From: Streptomyces sp. CC228A
Lineage (GTDB): Bacteria > Actinomycetota > Actinomycetes > Streptomycetales > Streptomycetaceae
DNA length: 64,000 nt
Reading direction: 5' to 3'
Assembly (NCBI RefSeq): GCF_021390935.1
Contig: NZ_JAJPUI010000012.1
Coordinates: forward strand, 62,001-126,000
The position numbers were made by a program, and so were the translations under genes. Positions 54,671-63,286 of this stretch are shown one piece after another. The notes under the pieces were generated by a model that was not told the DNA's origin, did not search any database, and saw nothing but the letters and a program-made list of their open reading frames with translations. Each line of letters starts with the position of its first letter. Positions within the stretch are counted from its first letter, which is position 1.

Positions 54671-55357
54671 TCAGCCTCCGAGCGCTCCGCCCAATTCGCG
54701 GTTCTCCACCGCCAGCGGGTCGTGCTCCAGGTGGATCACGCCGTAGTCGTAGGCGTGGCGCCGGTACACGACGCTCGGCTGCTTGGTGTCCGCGTCGACG
54801 AACAGATAGAAGTCGTGCCCGACCAGCTCCATCTCGTAGAGCGCCTGGTCGAGCGACATGGGGGCGGCCCGGTGCGTCTTCTCACGCACGACGAGGGGCC
54901 CTTCGCCCTGGACCTCCAGTGACCCCATGCGGGTCGTGGGGACAGCCTCCGTGTCCTCTTCCATGACCGCGACACCGGCTCCGTTGAGCCGGGCGACACC
55001 CGGCACCGCGTCGGCCACCTCCGCGGCGGTGAGACGGCCGGCACCGCGGCGCGTGTGGCGCTTGTCGTGCTGCTTGCGCAGCCGCGCCTCCAGCTTGGCA
55101 GTCGCGAGATCGAGCGCGGCATACGGGTCGCCTGCAGCCGCCTCCGCCCGGATCACCGGGCCACGGGAGTGAAGGGTGATCTCCACGCGGTCCGACCGGT
55201 CGGCCTGCCGCGGGTTGTGTTCCTTGGACACCTCGACGTCCAGGCTGATCACCTTGCCGTCGAGCTTCTGGATCTTCTCCAGCTTCAGCTTCTCGGCCAC
55301 GTGCTTGCGGAACCGCTCGGGCACCTCGGTCTTGCGGCCCTTGACGACGATGTCCAC
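54671..55357 (-). CDS. hpf: Long-form ribosome hibernation promoting factor
   Basis: Long HPF (228 residues) dimerises 70S ribosomes into inactive 100S particles in stationary phase. The N-terminal HPF/S30AE domain (1-~105) reads MDIVVKGRKTEVPERFRKHVAEKL...VEITLHSRGPVIRAEAAAGDPYAALDLATAKLEARLRK. A linker precedes the C-terminal dimerisation domain (PMSLDQALYEMELVGHDFYLFVDADTKQPSVVYRRHAYDYGVIHL). GTG 55357 with GGAG upstream. Its place between secA and comF is conserved in actinobacteria. Confidence 0.95.
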   Translation of the reverse strand: MDIVVKGRKTEVPERFRKHVAEKLKLEKIQKLDGKVISLDVEVSKEHNPRQADRSDRVEITLHSRGPVIRAEAAAGDPYAALDLATAKLEARLRKQHDKRHTRRGAGRLTAAEVADAVPGVARLNGAGVAVMEEDTEAVPTTRMGSLEVQGEGPLVVREKTHRAAPMSLDQALYEMELVGHDFYLFVDADTKQPSVVYRRHAYDYGVIHLEHDPLAVENRELGGALGG

Positions 55358-55687
55358 GCAGAACTCCGTTCCCGGATCGCCCCGACCAGCTCACCAGCCG
55401 GCGGGCATCTCCCTTGTGCACCAGACCCCGGTGAGCACCGGGGCCTCGGACTTGGCGACTTCGCTCTCCTCCTCCCCAGTCGACAAGATCCCCACCCCAC
55501 AACATCGAAGTGCTGGCCGGCTCCGGATTCCGGCCGGACGCATGGCGGCGCATTCGGTGAAGGGCGGCATTCGCCATTCCTGTACAACCGAACATAGCTC
55601 GCTCGGACGGCTCTCGGCACCCGCTACCAGCACAAACCTCCAAACAGATGCCCTTGGTCCCTCATCACCTGCAACGTTGCAGTTTTC
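55358..55687. other. Intergenic region upstream of hpf, with a palindrome
   Basis: No gene is present. It should contain the hpf promoter. CTGCAACGTTGCAG (55669-55682) is a 14-bp perfect palindrome just past the comF stop codon. It has no loop, so an operator is more likely than a terminator. Confidence 0.55.
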
Positions 55688-57028
55688 TCAGGGGTTCCGG
55701 TTTATTTCGAACGCTTTTGGAGAGGCTGCAACGACAGCCGCGCCCGCCAGCACCAACCCGCCGCCCCACCCCGCACCACCCGCGACCGCGCAACCCGTCC
55801 TGTCCGCGCACAGCTGAAGCACACCCACTGCGCAGGGCCCCGCCCCACCCCGACGGGAACCCTCCTCCCGGTGGAGTCCGGCACAACCTCGACCGGACAT
55901 GACCTCCCCTGGCGCGGCACGGTCCAGACCGGAGTCCCCCTCCTGGTATCCGGCACCACCGCGGCCACGGACCACCGCAGCATGCTCAGCACAGCCCCGG
56001 CCGGAGCCTGCCTCCTGGGATCCGGCCCCACCCCGACGGGAACCCGTCGCCCGCACCCCGGCACCGCCCAGACGTGAGACCGCCTCCCGCCCGGCACCGC
56101 CCAGACCGGAGACCACCTCCACGCCCGCCGGCCGCGCCTCGGCCGCGTACCGCCCTCCCCCACTTCCAACGACGGCAGCGCCCCGCGCCACGCCGCACCC
56201 GCACCCGCACCCGCACCCGCACCCGCACCCGCAGAGGACAGTGCCCGTGTCGGCCTCCAGCAGCCGACACATGGCCTCGCGGACGGCTCGCGCCGCCTCG
56301 GCCAGGGACGCGCCCGTGGTCATGAGGTCGTCGACGAGGACGACTCGTCCACCACGGAGCAGCCGTTCGCGCCCCCGCGCCACTTCGAGAGCGCCAGCCA
56401 GGTTCGCCAACCGCCCCGGCGCATCAAGACCCGCTTGGTCGGCAACCGCCCGCCGCTGCCGCAGCACCGGTACCACCACGGCCGCCGCACCCCCTCGCCG
56501 CAACTCCCCAGCCGCCGCCCACGCGATCCGACGCACCGCGTCATGGCCCCGAGCCCGTACAGCCCGCCGCGCCGACGGGACGGGCACCAGCAGCAGTTCC
56601 TGGCGGCTGCCCTGGGGGTGGGGCCCCTCCCCTCCCCCTCCCTCCCCCCACCCGCCGCTCCTCCTCCCCCGCCGCGTGCCGCGCGCCGTCGCTGTGCCCG
56701 CTGCCGTCGTGGATCCGGCGGCCGCGGTGGTCGGCGCGTCGTGCAGGGCCAGCACCGCCCCTGCGAGGGCCGCACCCAGGGGTGCAGCCAGGGCGAGGGC
56801 GCCGCGCTCCTTGTGCGCGAGGAGCGCGGCCCGGACCCCGTCCTCGTAGGGTGCGGCAGCCCGTACTTCCGGCAGGCCTGCCGGTACGGGTGAGGGTTGC
56901 ACCCGTGCGGCGGGCCGTCCGCGCAGTGCCGAGGTGCAGGCGGCGCACAGTGCCGTGCGGGGGCGGCCGCAGCCGGCGCAGGCGGTCGGGAGGACCAGCC
57001 CTGTGAGTTCCTGCCACCATCCCCGCAT
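55688..57028 (-). CDS. comF: ComF-family phosphoribosyltransferase-like protein with a low-complexity insertion
   Basis: The N-terminal zinc finger is CAGCGRPRTALCAAC, and PYEDGVRAALLAHKERGALALAAPLGAALA follows. The PRTase core is VPVPSARRAVRARGHDAVRRIAWAAAGEL and the PRPP-binding motif VVLVDDLMTTGASLAEAARAV. ComF acts in natural transformation or ssDNA handling elsewhere; its role in Streptomyces is unclear. At 446 residues it is much longer than the usual ~230-260. After GTVLCG the frame runs through (CG)n and ~150 residues of imperfect 12-residue repeats (S-x-R-x-G-G-A-G type). It then ends AAVVAASPKAFEINRNP, which looks like the normal C-terminus. ATG 57028. Confidence 0.78.
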   Translation of the reverse strand: MRGWWQELTGLVLPTACAGCGRPRTALCAACTSALRGRPAARVQPSPVPAGLPEVRAAAPYEDGVRAALLAHKERGALALAAPLGAALAGAVLALHDAPTTAAAGSTTAAGTATARGTRRGRRSGGWGEGGGGEGPHPQGSRQELLLVPVPSARRAVRARGHDAVRRIAWAAAGELRRGGAAAVVVPVLRQRRAVADQAGLDAPGRLANLAGALEVARGRERLLRGGRVVLVDDLMTTGASLAEAARAVREAMCRLLEADTGTVLCGCGCGCGCGCGCGVARGAAVVGSGGGRYAAEARPAGVEVVSGLGGAGREAVSRLGGAGVRATGSRRGGAGSQEAGSGRGCAEHAAVVRGRGGAGYQEGDSGLDRAAPGEVMSGRGCAGLHREEGSRRGGAGPCAVGVLQLCADRTGCAVAGGAGWGGGLVLAGAAVVAASPKAFEINRNP

Positions 57029-57170
57029 GACGTCCACTGTGGCGGGCGGCCACGGCGGCTGCCACCCCTGTGGATAACTCACGGTCCGACGGGCGATGGA
57101 GGCGAACAGGCGGGAGGCACGGGTACCCAGCCACAGGCCCACAGGCCCCACAACGGCCCACGGCAGAGAG

Positions 57171-57218
57171 AGCCACAGAGCCACAGAGCCACAGAGCCAC
57201 AGAGCCACAGAGCCACAG
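57171..57218. repeat. Six perfect copies of an 8-bp repeat
   Basis: AGCCACAG is repeated six times without interruption (57171-57218). It lies between the lpqB stop (57252) and the comF start (57028). Slippage would change the spacing between these leftward genes but no coding frame I annotate. Confidence 0.92.
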
Positions 57219-57251
57219 AGGAACCGGAATGCGCCCCTCGGGGTGGCGGGC

Positions 57252-59120
57252 TCAGCCCGGGTAGATGGGGGCTGAGCCCTTGTCGGTCACCGGCTGCCAG
57301 TTGGCGCCGCCCTGGAGGCGGACGATGCCGTCGTCGGTGGCGGCGACGAGGGGGACGCGTTCGTCGTTCGCGGCGGCCACAGCCGTGACCTGGTTCAGGC
57401 CGGGGATCACTGCAGCGGCTGAGCCGTCCGTCTGGAGGTAGCGGATCTGCTGGACGCCGCCGTCGAGCTTGCCGAGGACGACGAGGCGGCTCGGACCCGC
57501 CCACGACATGGACGTCACGGAGTCCATGCGGGGGGCGATGGGCTGGAGGTCGACGACGGAGATCTTCTGCCCGTCGCCGGAGCCCTGCCGTTCGACGCGC
57601 CCGATGTGCAGGGTCGTCTTTCCGTCCCGCTGGAGCCGCAGCGCCATGCGGACGCCGTCCTTGGAGACGCGGAGCTCCTCGACGCGTACGTCGCTCGTCA
57701 GCCACGGGGCGGTGACCGGGCGTGGCGTGCCGGTGCCGCCGGGAACGATCAGGAGGCGCGGCTCGGCGGGGTTGCGGTCGGCGACCCACAGGTCGTCGCG
57801 CCCGTCCCAGCTGGGAGCCGACAGCCGCTGCTCGGGCTTCGCGCCCTTGCTGTCGATGATCGCTTCGGGGAGGTCGCCGTCGGCGACGATGGAGGCCACG
57901 CGCAGGGAGCGGCCGTTCTGGGTGACGGCGGCGGCGCGTTGCTCGTCGCGGCTGACGGCGGCCTTCTCGATCTGCAGTTGGCCGTTGCCGAAGGGTCCGT
58001 AGACGGGGCGCGGGTCGGCGCCTTCCTTGGCGCCGGGGCGGAGCTGTGCGAGGCGTCCTTCGGCGTCGACGAAGTACGGCGTTTCGCGCAGGGCCGTGGC
58101 GTGGTCGACGACGAAGTCGCTGCGCTGGTCCTCGCCGAGTACGCACAGGGTGCTGCGGCCGTCGGAGTGGAGGAGTTCGACCTGCTGGACCTTGGTGGAG
58201 GCGAGGTCGGCCACGGTGAAGAGGATTTGTGCGGCCATCTCGCGGCACTGGTCGCGGCCGACGTTGTCGGCTTTGTCGTTGAGGGGGATCTTCAGGGTGT
58301 TGCGGTCGTCGGTCGTGAGGGACGTGACGTCCTTCCTGAGTTCCGTGCCGGTCGGGAAGCGGGAGTCGACGACGGGTTCCAGCCAGTTGGTGGGTCCTTC
58401 GAGCAGGGCCTTGACGCTCTGCGTGAGGGAGTCCATGTGGGTGACGGGGTCCTGCCGCTTGCGGATGTAGACGGGGTCGGCGAGGACCCAGTCGCGGCCG
58501 GACGCGAAGTAGTACTTGTTGACGGAGCGGTAGTTCCGCTGGAAGTCGGACTGACCCATGACGAGGCCCTGCGGCAGGCCGTCGATGCGCCATTCCTTGG
58601 CTTTGCCGTCGGCGGAGCGCTGCTGGACGAGGCGGATGGTCTCGTTGTACGCCGCGGGGGCGAGCGGCTGGTAGGCGCGCCGCGCGTCGACGAGGGCGAT
58701 CTTCTGCCCGGTCAGGGGGTAGAGCAGGGCCTGGGGCTCGTCGGGTGCGCTTCGGTCGTGCTGGCGGCCGTGGTCGGGTCGGGGTACGGGGGCGGCGCTG
58801 AGGACCGTGGTGTGTTCTTCGGGCCGCCATGTCTGGGCGGCCTGTTTGGTGAGGTACTTGCGGGCGGTGTCGAAGCCGGGATCGTCGCCGGTCATGGCTT
58901 CGAGGAAGCCTTCGACGATCTCGCTGGGTTCGGCGTTGTCGCGGGGCGGCACGGGGTAGACGCGTACCTGCGAGTCGCCTTGCCGGGAGGCTTTGACGGG
59001 GTTGACGTCTCCGCTGTCGGGCATGGAGGCGCATCCGGCGAGCAGGGCGGCGATGCAGCCCAGGGTGGCGGCTCGTGTGCCCCTTCGTCCACGGCTGTGC
59101 TGACGGCGGTCAGCGCCCAC
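57252..59120 (-). CDS. lpqB: Lipoprotein LpqB, MtrAB-associated
   Basis: The 622-residue lipoprotein has a signal peptide with lipobox LLAGCAS (ATLGCIAALLAGCASMP). It is followed by a GerMN/sporulation-type domain (DPVYIRKRQDPVTHMDSLTQSVKALLEGPTNWLEPVVDSRFPTGTEL) and a C-terminal beta-propeller (SAPSWDGRDDLWVADRNPAEPRLL). LpqB interacts with the MtrB sensor and modulates MtrA phosphorylation in actinobacteria. GTG 59120 overlaps the mtrB end by 11 bp, so the mtrA-mtrB-lpqB operon is translationally coupled. Confidence 0.95.
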   Translation of the reverse strand: MGADRRQHSRGRRGTRAATLGCIAALLAGCASMPDSGDVNPVKASRQGDSQVRVYPVPPRDNAEPSEIVEGFLEAMTGDDPGFDTARKYLTKQAAQTWRPEEHTTVLSAAPVPRPDHGRQHDRSAPDEPQALLYPLTGQKIALVDARRAYQPLAPAAYNETIRLVQQRSADGKAKEWRIDGLPQGLVMGQSDFQRNYRSVNKYYFASGRDWVLADPVYIRKRQDPVTHMDSLTQSVKALLEGPTNWLEPVVDSRFPTGTELRKDVTSLTTDDRNTLKIPLNDKADNVGRDQCREMAAQILFTVADLASTKVQQVELLHSDGRSTLCVLGEDQRSDFVVDHATALRETPYFVDAEGRLAQLRPGAKEGADPRPVYGPFGNGQLQIEKAAVSRDEQRAAAVTQNGRSLRVASIVADGDLPEAIIDSKGAKPEQRLSAPSWDGRDDLWVADRNPAEPRLLIVPGGTGTPRPVTAPWLTSDVRVEELRVSKDGVRMALRLQRDGKTTLHIGRVERQGSGDGQKISVVDLQPIAPRMDSVTSMSWAGPSRLVVLGKLDGGVQQIRYLQTDGSAAAVIPGLNQVTAVAAANDERVPLVAATDDGIVRLQGGANWQPVTDKGSAPIYPG

Positions 59121-61245
59121 GGGTGGTGCCCTCCTGTGTGGTTCCGGTGGTGTCCGTCGATGTGCGCGGTGCGTTCGGTGTGCCCGGTGCGTCGGGGGGT
59201 GGGGTGGCTGCCGGAGGGCTGCCCTGGTCGGGGTCGTGGTCTGCCGGGGTGCCGCTGTCCGGTGTGCTGCGGTCGCCGTGGGTGTCGCTGTCCGGTGTGC
59301 TGCGTTCGCCGTGAGTGCGGGCGACGACGCGGGTGCCGTTGCCGGGGAGGGCGGTGGGGTCCGCGGACGGGGTCGGCTGGTGGGTGGGCAGGGGGAGGCC
59401 GCTGCGGTGCTGGTGGCTCGGGGGTGCTGCGGGGCGGGTGGTGCCCTGCGGGGTGGTGTTGCCGGTGGGGGTGCGCTGCTTGCGGCGGGAGTCCTCGGGT
59501 TCGAGGGGTATGGGGGAGCCGCGCAGGGGTTCGTCGGCGGTGCGGGGCAGGGTGAGCCGGAACTGCGAGCCGCCGCCGGGTTCTCCCCATGCCTGGAGCC
59601 AGCCGCCGTGCAGGCGGGCGTCTTCCAGGGCGATGGACAGTCCCAGTCCGGTGCCGCCGGTGGTGCGGGCGCGCGCGGGGTCGGCGCGCCAGAAGCGGTT
59701 GAAGACGCGGGTGGCTTCGCCGGGTTTCAGTCCGACACCGTAGTCGCGTACGGCGACGGCGACGGCGCCGCCCGCGGAGGCCAGTTTGACGACGACATCG
59801 CGGCCTTCGCCGTGTTCGACGGCGTTGACGACGAGGTTGCGCAGGACGCGTTCGAGGCGTCGGGCGTCGGCTTCGGCGATGACGGGCTGGTTGTCGCCGG
59901 TGACGAGGATGCGGCCGCCTTTGTGCTCGGCGAGTGGCTGGGCGCCTTCGATGACGCGGCGGACGACGTCGCGCAGGTCGATCGGTTCTGCTTCGAGGGC
60001 TGCGGCGCCGGCGTCGAAGCGGCTGATTTCGAGGAGGTCGCCGAGCAGGGACTCGAAGCGGTCGAGCTGGTCTCCGAGGAGTTCGGCGGAGCGTGCGGTG
60101 ACCGGGTCGAAGTCGCCTCGGGCCTCGTGGATGACGTCGGCGGCCATGCGGACGGTGGTGAGCGGGGTGCGCAGCTCGTGGGAGACGTCGGAGACGAAGC
60201 GGCGCTGCATCCGGGAGAGGTCCTCCAGCTGCTGGATCTTGTGCTGGAGGTTCTGCGCCATCTTGTTGAACGCTTCGCCGAGGCGGGCGATGTCGTCTTC
60301 GCCGGTGACCTTCATGCGTTCTTGGAGGCGGCCGGCGGAGAGGCGTTCGGCGACGCCCGCGGCCATGCGGACGGGTGTGACGACCTGCCGTACGACGAGC
60401 CAGGCGATGGCGCCGAGGAGGCCGACGACGAAGAGCCCGGCGGTGGCGATGGTGGTTTTGACGAGGGTGAGGGAGGCCTCTTCCTGGGTGAAGGGGAAGA
60501 GGTAGTAGAGCTCGTAGGCGTTGCCGTCGACGTCGTTGAGGCGCTTGCCGATGACGAGTCCGGGTTCGGAGTGCTGCCCGTCGGCGTACTGGATGCGGGT
60601 GTACGTCTGGTGCGTGTCGGAGCTCTGGGAGACGGCTTCGCGCAGGGCGACGGGGATGCTCTCGATGCGGACGCCGCCGGAGGCGCGGGCGCCGCGGCTT
60701 GGTGCGCTTCCGGCGGTGTCGGAGCTGAGGGCGACGACGTCGAAGGCGCCCGCGCCTCCGCTGGCGAGTTGGACGACGAGGTCGGAGCGCCAGTTCAGCA
60801 GGGAGCGGGAGGTGGCGGAGGGGGTGTCGTCCCCGTCGGTGCCGGCGGGGGGCCGGGCGGCTGCGGCGGCTTCGTCCTGGGCGGCGGAGAAGCCTCCGGC
60901 GGCCTGGGACTGGGCGGCTCGTTCCTTGGTCTCGAGGAGGCCGTTGCGCACCTGCCCGATGACGACGAACCCGAGGAGGAGGACGACGCCGAGGGACATG
61001 AGCAGGGTGGCGGCGACCACGCGGAGCTGGATGTTGCGCCGCCACAGCCGTACGGCGGGCAGCAGGGGCCGGCGGAGCCAGCGTGCCAGGAGGCGCAGGA
61101 CGGGGCCGCCGGGGGCGGCGTCCGTCAGGAAGGGGCCGCTGTGGCGGAGGCGGGTGAGGCGTGAGGGGGTGTGCCGGGTCGCGGCAGCCCGCTCTGCGCG
61201 GGCCGCGGGGTGCCCGGCTTGGGGAGCGGAGCTGCCGCGGGGCAT
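59110..61245 (-). CDS. mtrB: Sensor histidine kinase MtrB
   Basis: The protein has 711 residues. TM1 is about 75-97 and TM2 about 268-288, flanking an extracytoplasmic sensor. HAMP follows (VVRQVVTPVRMAAGVAERLSAGRLQERM), then the H-box with His356 (FVSDVSHELRTPLTTVRM), N-box (RNLVVNAVEHG) and G-boxes (VRDYGVGLKPGE; TGLGLSIA). A Pro/Thr-rich cytoplasmic tail of ~110 residues ends the protein. It phosphorylates MtrA, which controls wall metabolism and development. ATG 61245 is one base after the mtrA stop. Confidence 0.96.
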   Translation of the reverse strand: MPRGSSAPQAGHPAARAERAAATRHTPSRLTRLRHSGPFLTDAAPGGPVLRLLARWLRRPLLPAVRLWRRNIQLRVVAATLLMSLGVVLLLGFVVIGQVRNGLLETKERAAQSQAAGGFSAAQDEAAAAARPPAGTDGDDTPSATSRSLLNWRSDLVVQLASGGAGAFDVVALSSDTAGSAPSRGARASGGVRIESIPVALREAVSQSSDTHQTYTRIQYADGQHSEPGLVIGKRLNDVDGNAYELYYLFPFTQEEASLTLVKTTIATAGLFVVGLLGAIAWLVVRQVVTPVRMAAGVAERLSAGRLQERMKVTGEDDIARLGEAFNKMAQNLQHKIQQLEDLSRMQRRFVSDVSHELRTPLTTVRMAADVIHEARGDFDPVTARSAELLGDQLDRFESLLGDLLEISRFDAGAAALEAEPIDLRDVVRRVIEGAQPLAEHKGGRILVTGDNQPVIAEADARRLERVLRNLVVNAVEHGEGRDVVVKLASAGGAVAVAVRDYGVGLKPGEATRVFNRFWRADPARARTTGGTGLGLSIALEDARLHGGWLQAWGEPGGGSQFRLTLPRTADEPLRGSPIPLEPEDSRRKQRTPTGNTTPQGTTRPAAPPSHQHRSGLPLPTHQPTPSADPTALPGNGTRVVARTHGERSTPDSDTHGDRSTPDSGTPADHDPDQGSPPAATPPPDAPGTPNAPRTSTDTTGTTQEGTTRGR

Positions 61246-61246
61246 G

Positions 61247-61924
61247 TCAGTTCGGTCCCGCCTTGTAGCCGACGCCGCGGACGGTGACGACGATCTCGGG
61301 GCGCTCGGGGTCCTTCTCGACCTTGGAGCGGAGGCGCTGGACGTGGACGTTGACGAGGCGGGTGTCGGCGGCGTGGCGGTAGCCCCAGACCTGTTCGAGG
61401 AGGACTTCGCGGGTGAAGACCTGCCACGGCTTGCGGGCGAGGGCGACGAGGAGGTCGAACTCGAGCGGGGTGAGGGCGATGGACTGGCCGTCGCGCTTCA
61501 CGGAGTGGCCGGCGACGTCGATGACGAGGTCGCCGATGGTGAGCTGCTCGGGGGCGGGCTCTTCGGACCTGCGGAGGCGCGCCCGGATGCGGGCGACGAG
61601 CTCCTTGGGTTTGAACGGTTTGACGATGTAGTCGTCTGCCCCCGATTCGAGACCGACGACGACGTCGACGGTGTCGCTCTTGGCGGTGAGCATGACGATC
61701 GGCACTCCGGATTCGGCGCGGATGAGCCGGCAGACCTCGATGCCGTCCCGGCCGGGCAGCATGAGGTCGAGCAGCACCAGGTCCGGCTTGGTCTCGCGGA
61801 ATGCTGCGAGTGCCTTGTCCCCGTCCGCTACGAACGACGGCTCGAACCCTTCACCACGCAGCACGATGCCGAGCATCTCGGCGAGTGCGGTGTCGTCGTC
61901 GACGACAAGGACGCGTCCCTTCAT
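61247..61924 (-). CDS. mtrA: Response regulator MtrA
   Basis: The 225-residue OmpR/PhoB-type regulator begins KGRVLVVDDDTALAEMLGIVL. The phospho-acceptor is Asp53 (LVLLDLMLPGRDG), the switch Thr is in IVMLTAKSDT and Lys in VKPFKPKELVARI. The C-terminal winged helix includes LTPLEFDLLVALARKPWQVFTREVLLEQVWGY and VQRLRSKVEKD. ATG 61924 gives the conserved N-terminus; an upstream ATG at 61936 is possible. First gene of mtrA-mtrB-lpqB. A direct repeat upstream (61951-61970) may be an autoregulatory site. Confidence 0.96.
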   Translation of the reverse strand: MKGRVLVVDDDTALAEMLGIVLRGEGFEPSFVADGDKALAAFRETKPDLVLLDLMLPGRDGIEVCRLIRAESGVPIVMLTAKSDTVDVVVGLESGADDYIVKPFKPKELVARIRARLRRSEEPAPEQLTIGDLVIDVAGHSVKRDGQSIALTPLEFDLLVALARKPWQVFTREVLLEQVWGYRHAADTRLVNVHVQRLRSKVEKDPERPEIVVTVRGVGYKAGPN

Positions 61925-61940
61925 AATCGACATCATCCCA

Positions 61941-63092
61941 TTAGCTAATCGTTACCTGGCGTGACCTGGCACACAGCTCTGCGATTCCTGCCCCGGTCAC
62001 CGGTGATACCACTCCGGCTTCGGTAACGATCGCGGTCACCAATTCGGGCGGCGTCACGTCGAACGCCGGGTTGTACGCCTGTGTTCCGAGCGGCGCCCAT
62101 TGTGCCCCTGCGCCGGTGCCTGCTGTCGCGGCCCGGGACGCCCCTGGGGGCGTGAGCTGCGTCACTTCGCTGCCGGGGCGCTGCTCGATCTCGATGGACG
62201 CCCCGTCGGGGGTGGTGAGGTCCACGGTGGTGAGCGGGGCGACGACGATGAACGGTACATGGTGGTAGCCGGCGAGAACGGCGAGCGGGTAGCTGCCGAC
62301 CTTGTTGGCGACGGAGCCGTCGGCGGCGATGCGGTCGGCTCCGATGAGGACGGCGTCGACCTTCCCGGCGGCGAAGAGGGACCCTGCGGCGTTGTCGGTG
62401 AGGAGGGTGTACGACATGCCGCTGCGTGCGGCTTCGTACGCGGTGAGCCGTGCGCCCTGCAGCAGCGGCCGGGTCTCGTCCACCCAGAGCCGCCGCAGCC
62501 GCCCGGCGCGGTGGGCGGCGAGGGCCACGGCGAACGCGGTGCCTTCGCCGCCGGACACGAGGGCGCCGGTGTTGCAGTGGGTGAGGATGCGGTGGCTGCC
62601 GCCGGGGAGCAGTTCGCCGAGGAGGGCGAGGCCGCGGGCGGCCATGGCCGCACTGGCCTCGGCGTCCTCGCGGTGGAGCTGCCGTGCTGCGCTGAGGGCG
62701 GCCTGCGCGGCCGCCTCGGGCGTGGCGCCGTGCTGCTGGGCGGACCGGTGGGCGTCGAGGGCGGTGCGTACGCCGTGGGCGAGGTTGACGGCGGTGGGGC
62801 GGGCGTCGGCGAGGAGGCCGGCGGCTTCCTCCACGTCGTAGCCCCGTGCGGCAGCGAGGGCGACTCCGTAGGCGCCGGCGATGCCGAGTACCGGCGCGCC
62901 CCGCACGGCGAGGGTCTGGATGGCGCGTACGAGGGCGGGCACGTCGGTGCAGACCAGTTCGACCTCTTCGGCGGGGAGCCGGGTCTGGTCCAGGAGCACC
63001 AGGACGGGGCCCTCCGGGGGCTCGTCCCACCGCAGCACCGGTGGTGCCGGCGGTTTCCGGTCGACAGATGTTGCTGCGTCCTGATCAGCCAT
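61941..63092 (-). CDS. mtnA: Methylthioribose-1-phosphate isomerase
   Basis: MtnA (383 residues) converts methylthioribose-1-phosphate to methylthioribulose-1-phosphate in methionine salvage. Catalytic Cys173 is in THCNTGALVSGG and Asp253 in LIGADRIAADG. Other family signatures are AIQTLAVRGAPVLGIAGAYG, WVDETRPLLQGARLTAYE and NKVGSYPLAVLA. ATG 63092. The stop codon is only 17 bp before the mtrA start codon, so the mtrA promoter must lie inside this gene or transcription reads through. No other salvage genes are nearby. Confidence 0.94.
   Translation of the reverse strand: MADQDAATSVDRKPPAPPVLRWDEPPEGPVLVLLDQTRLPAEEVELVCTDVPALVRAIQTLAVRGAPVLGIAGAYGVALAAARGYDVEEAAGLLADARPTAVNLAHGVRTALDAHRSAQQHGATPEAAAQAALSAARQLHREDAEASAAMAARGLALLGELLPGGSHRILTHCNTGALVSGGEGTAFAVALAAHRAGRLRRLWVDETRPLLQGARLTAYEAARSGMSYTLLTDNAAGSLFAAGKVDAVLIGADRIAADGSVANKVGSYPLAVLAGYHHVPFIVVAPLTTVDLTTPDGASIEIEQRPGSEVTQLTPPGASRAATAGTGAGAQWAPLGTQAYNPAFDVTPPELVTAIVTEAGVVSPVTGAGIAELCARSRQVTIS
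61951..61970. promoter_or_regulatory. 10-bp tandem direct repeat upstream of mtrA, candidate MtrA site
   Basis: GTTACCTGGC and GTGACCTGGC lie head to tail, one helical turn apart, 27-46 bp before the mtrA start codon and inside the 3' end of mtnA. The GTnAC-type half-sites at 10-bp spacing resemble published MtrA recognition motifs as I recall them. Autoregulation is inference. Confidence 0.5.
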
Positions 63093-63286
63093 TCGCTCAG
63101 TCTGCCGCGTGAGCGGGTGACATTGAAGGTGTCGGGGGGTGACGTGCGGAGGCGAGGGCCCTGGCCTGCACGTGGGGGGCGCGTGGCACGATGGCTGGCA
63201 GCCCGGTGCCCCTTGGGGTGACCGGGTGCCGTGACCGAGCAGGCTCGATGAGCGGGCCCCGCGACCATGCCACGAGGTGGACGACC

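Noticed and set aside
57171..57218. Short repeat array considered as CRISPR or phage attachment site
   Set aside because: The copies are contiguous 8-mers without spacers, and there is no integrase or cas gene.
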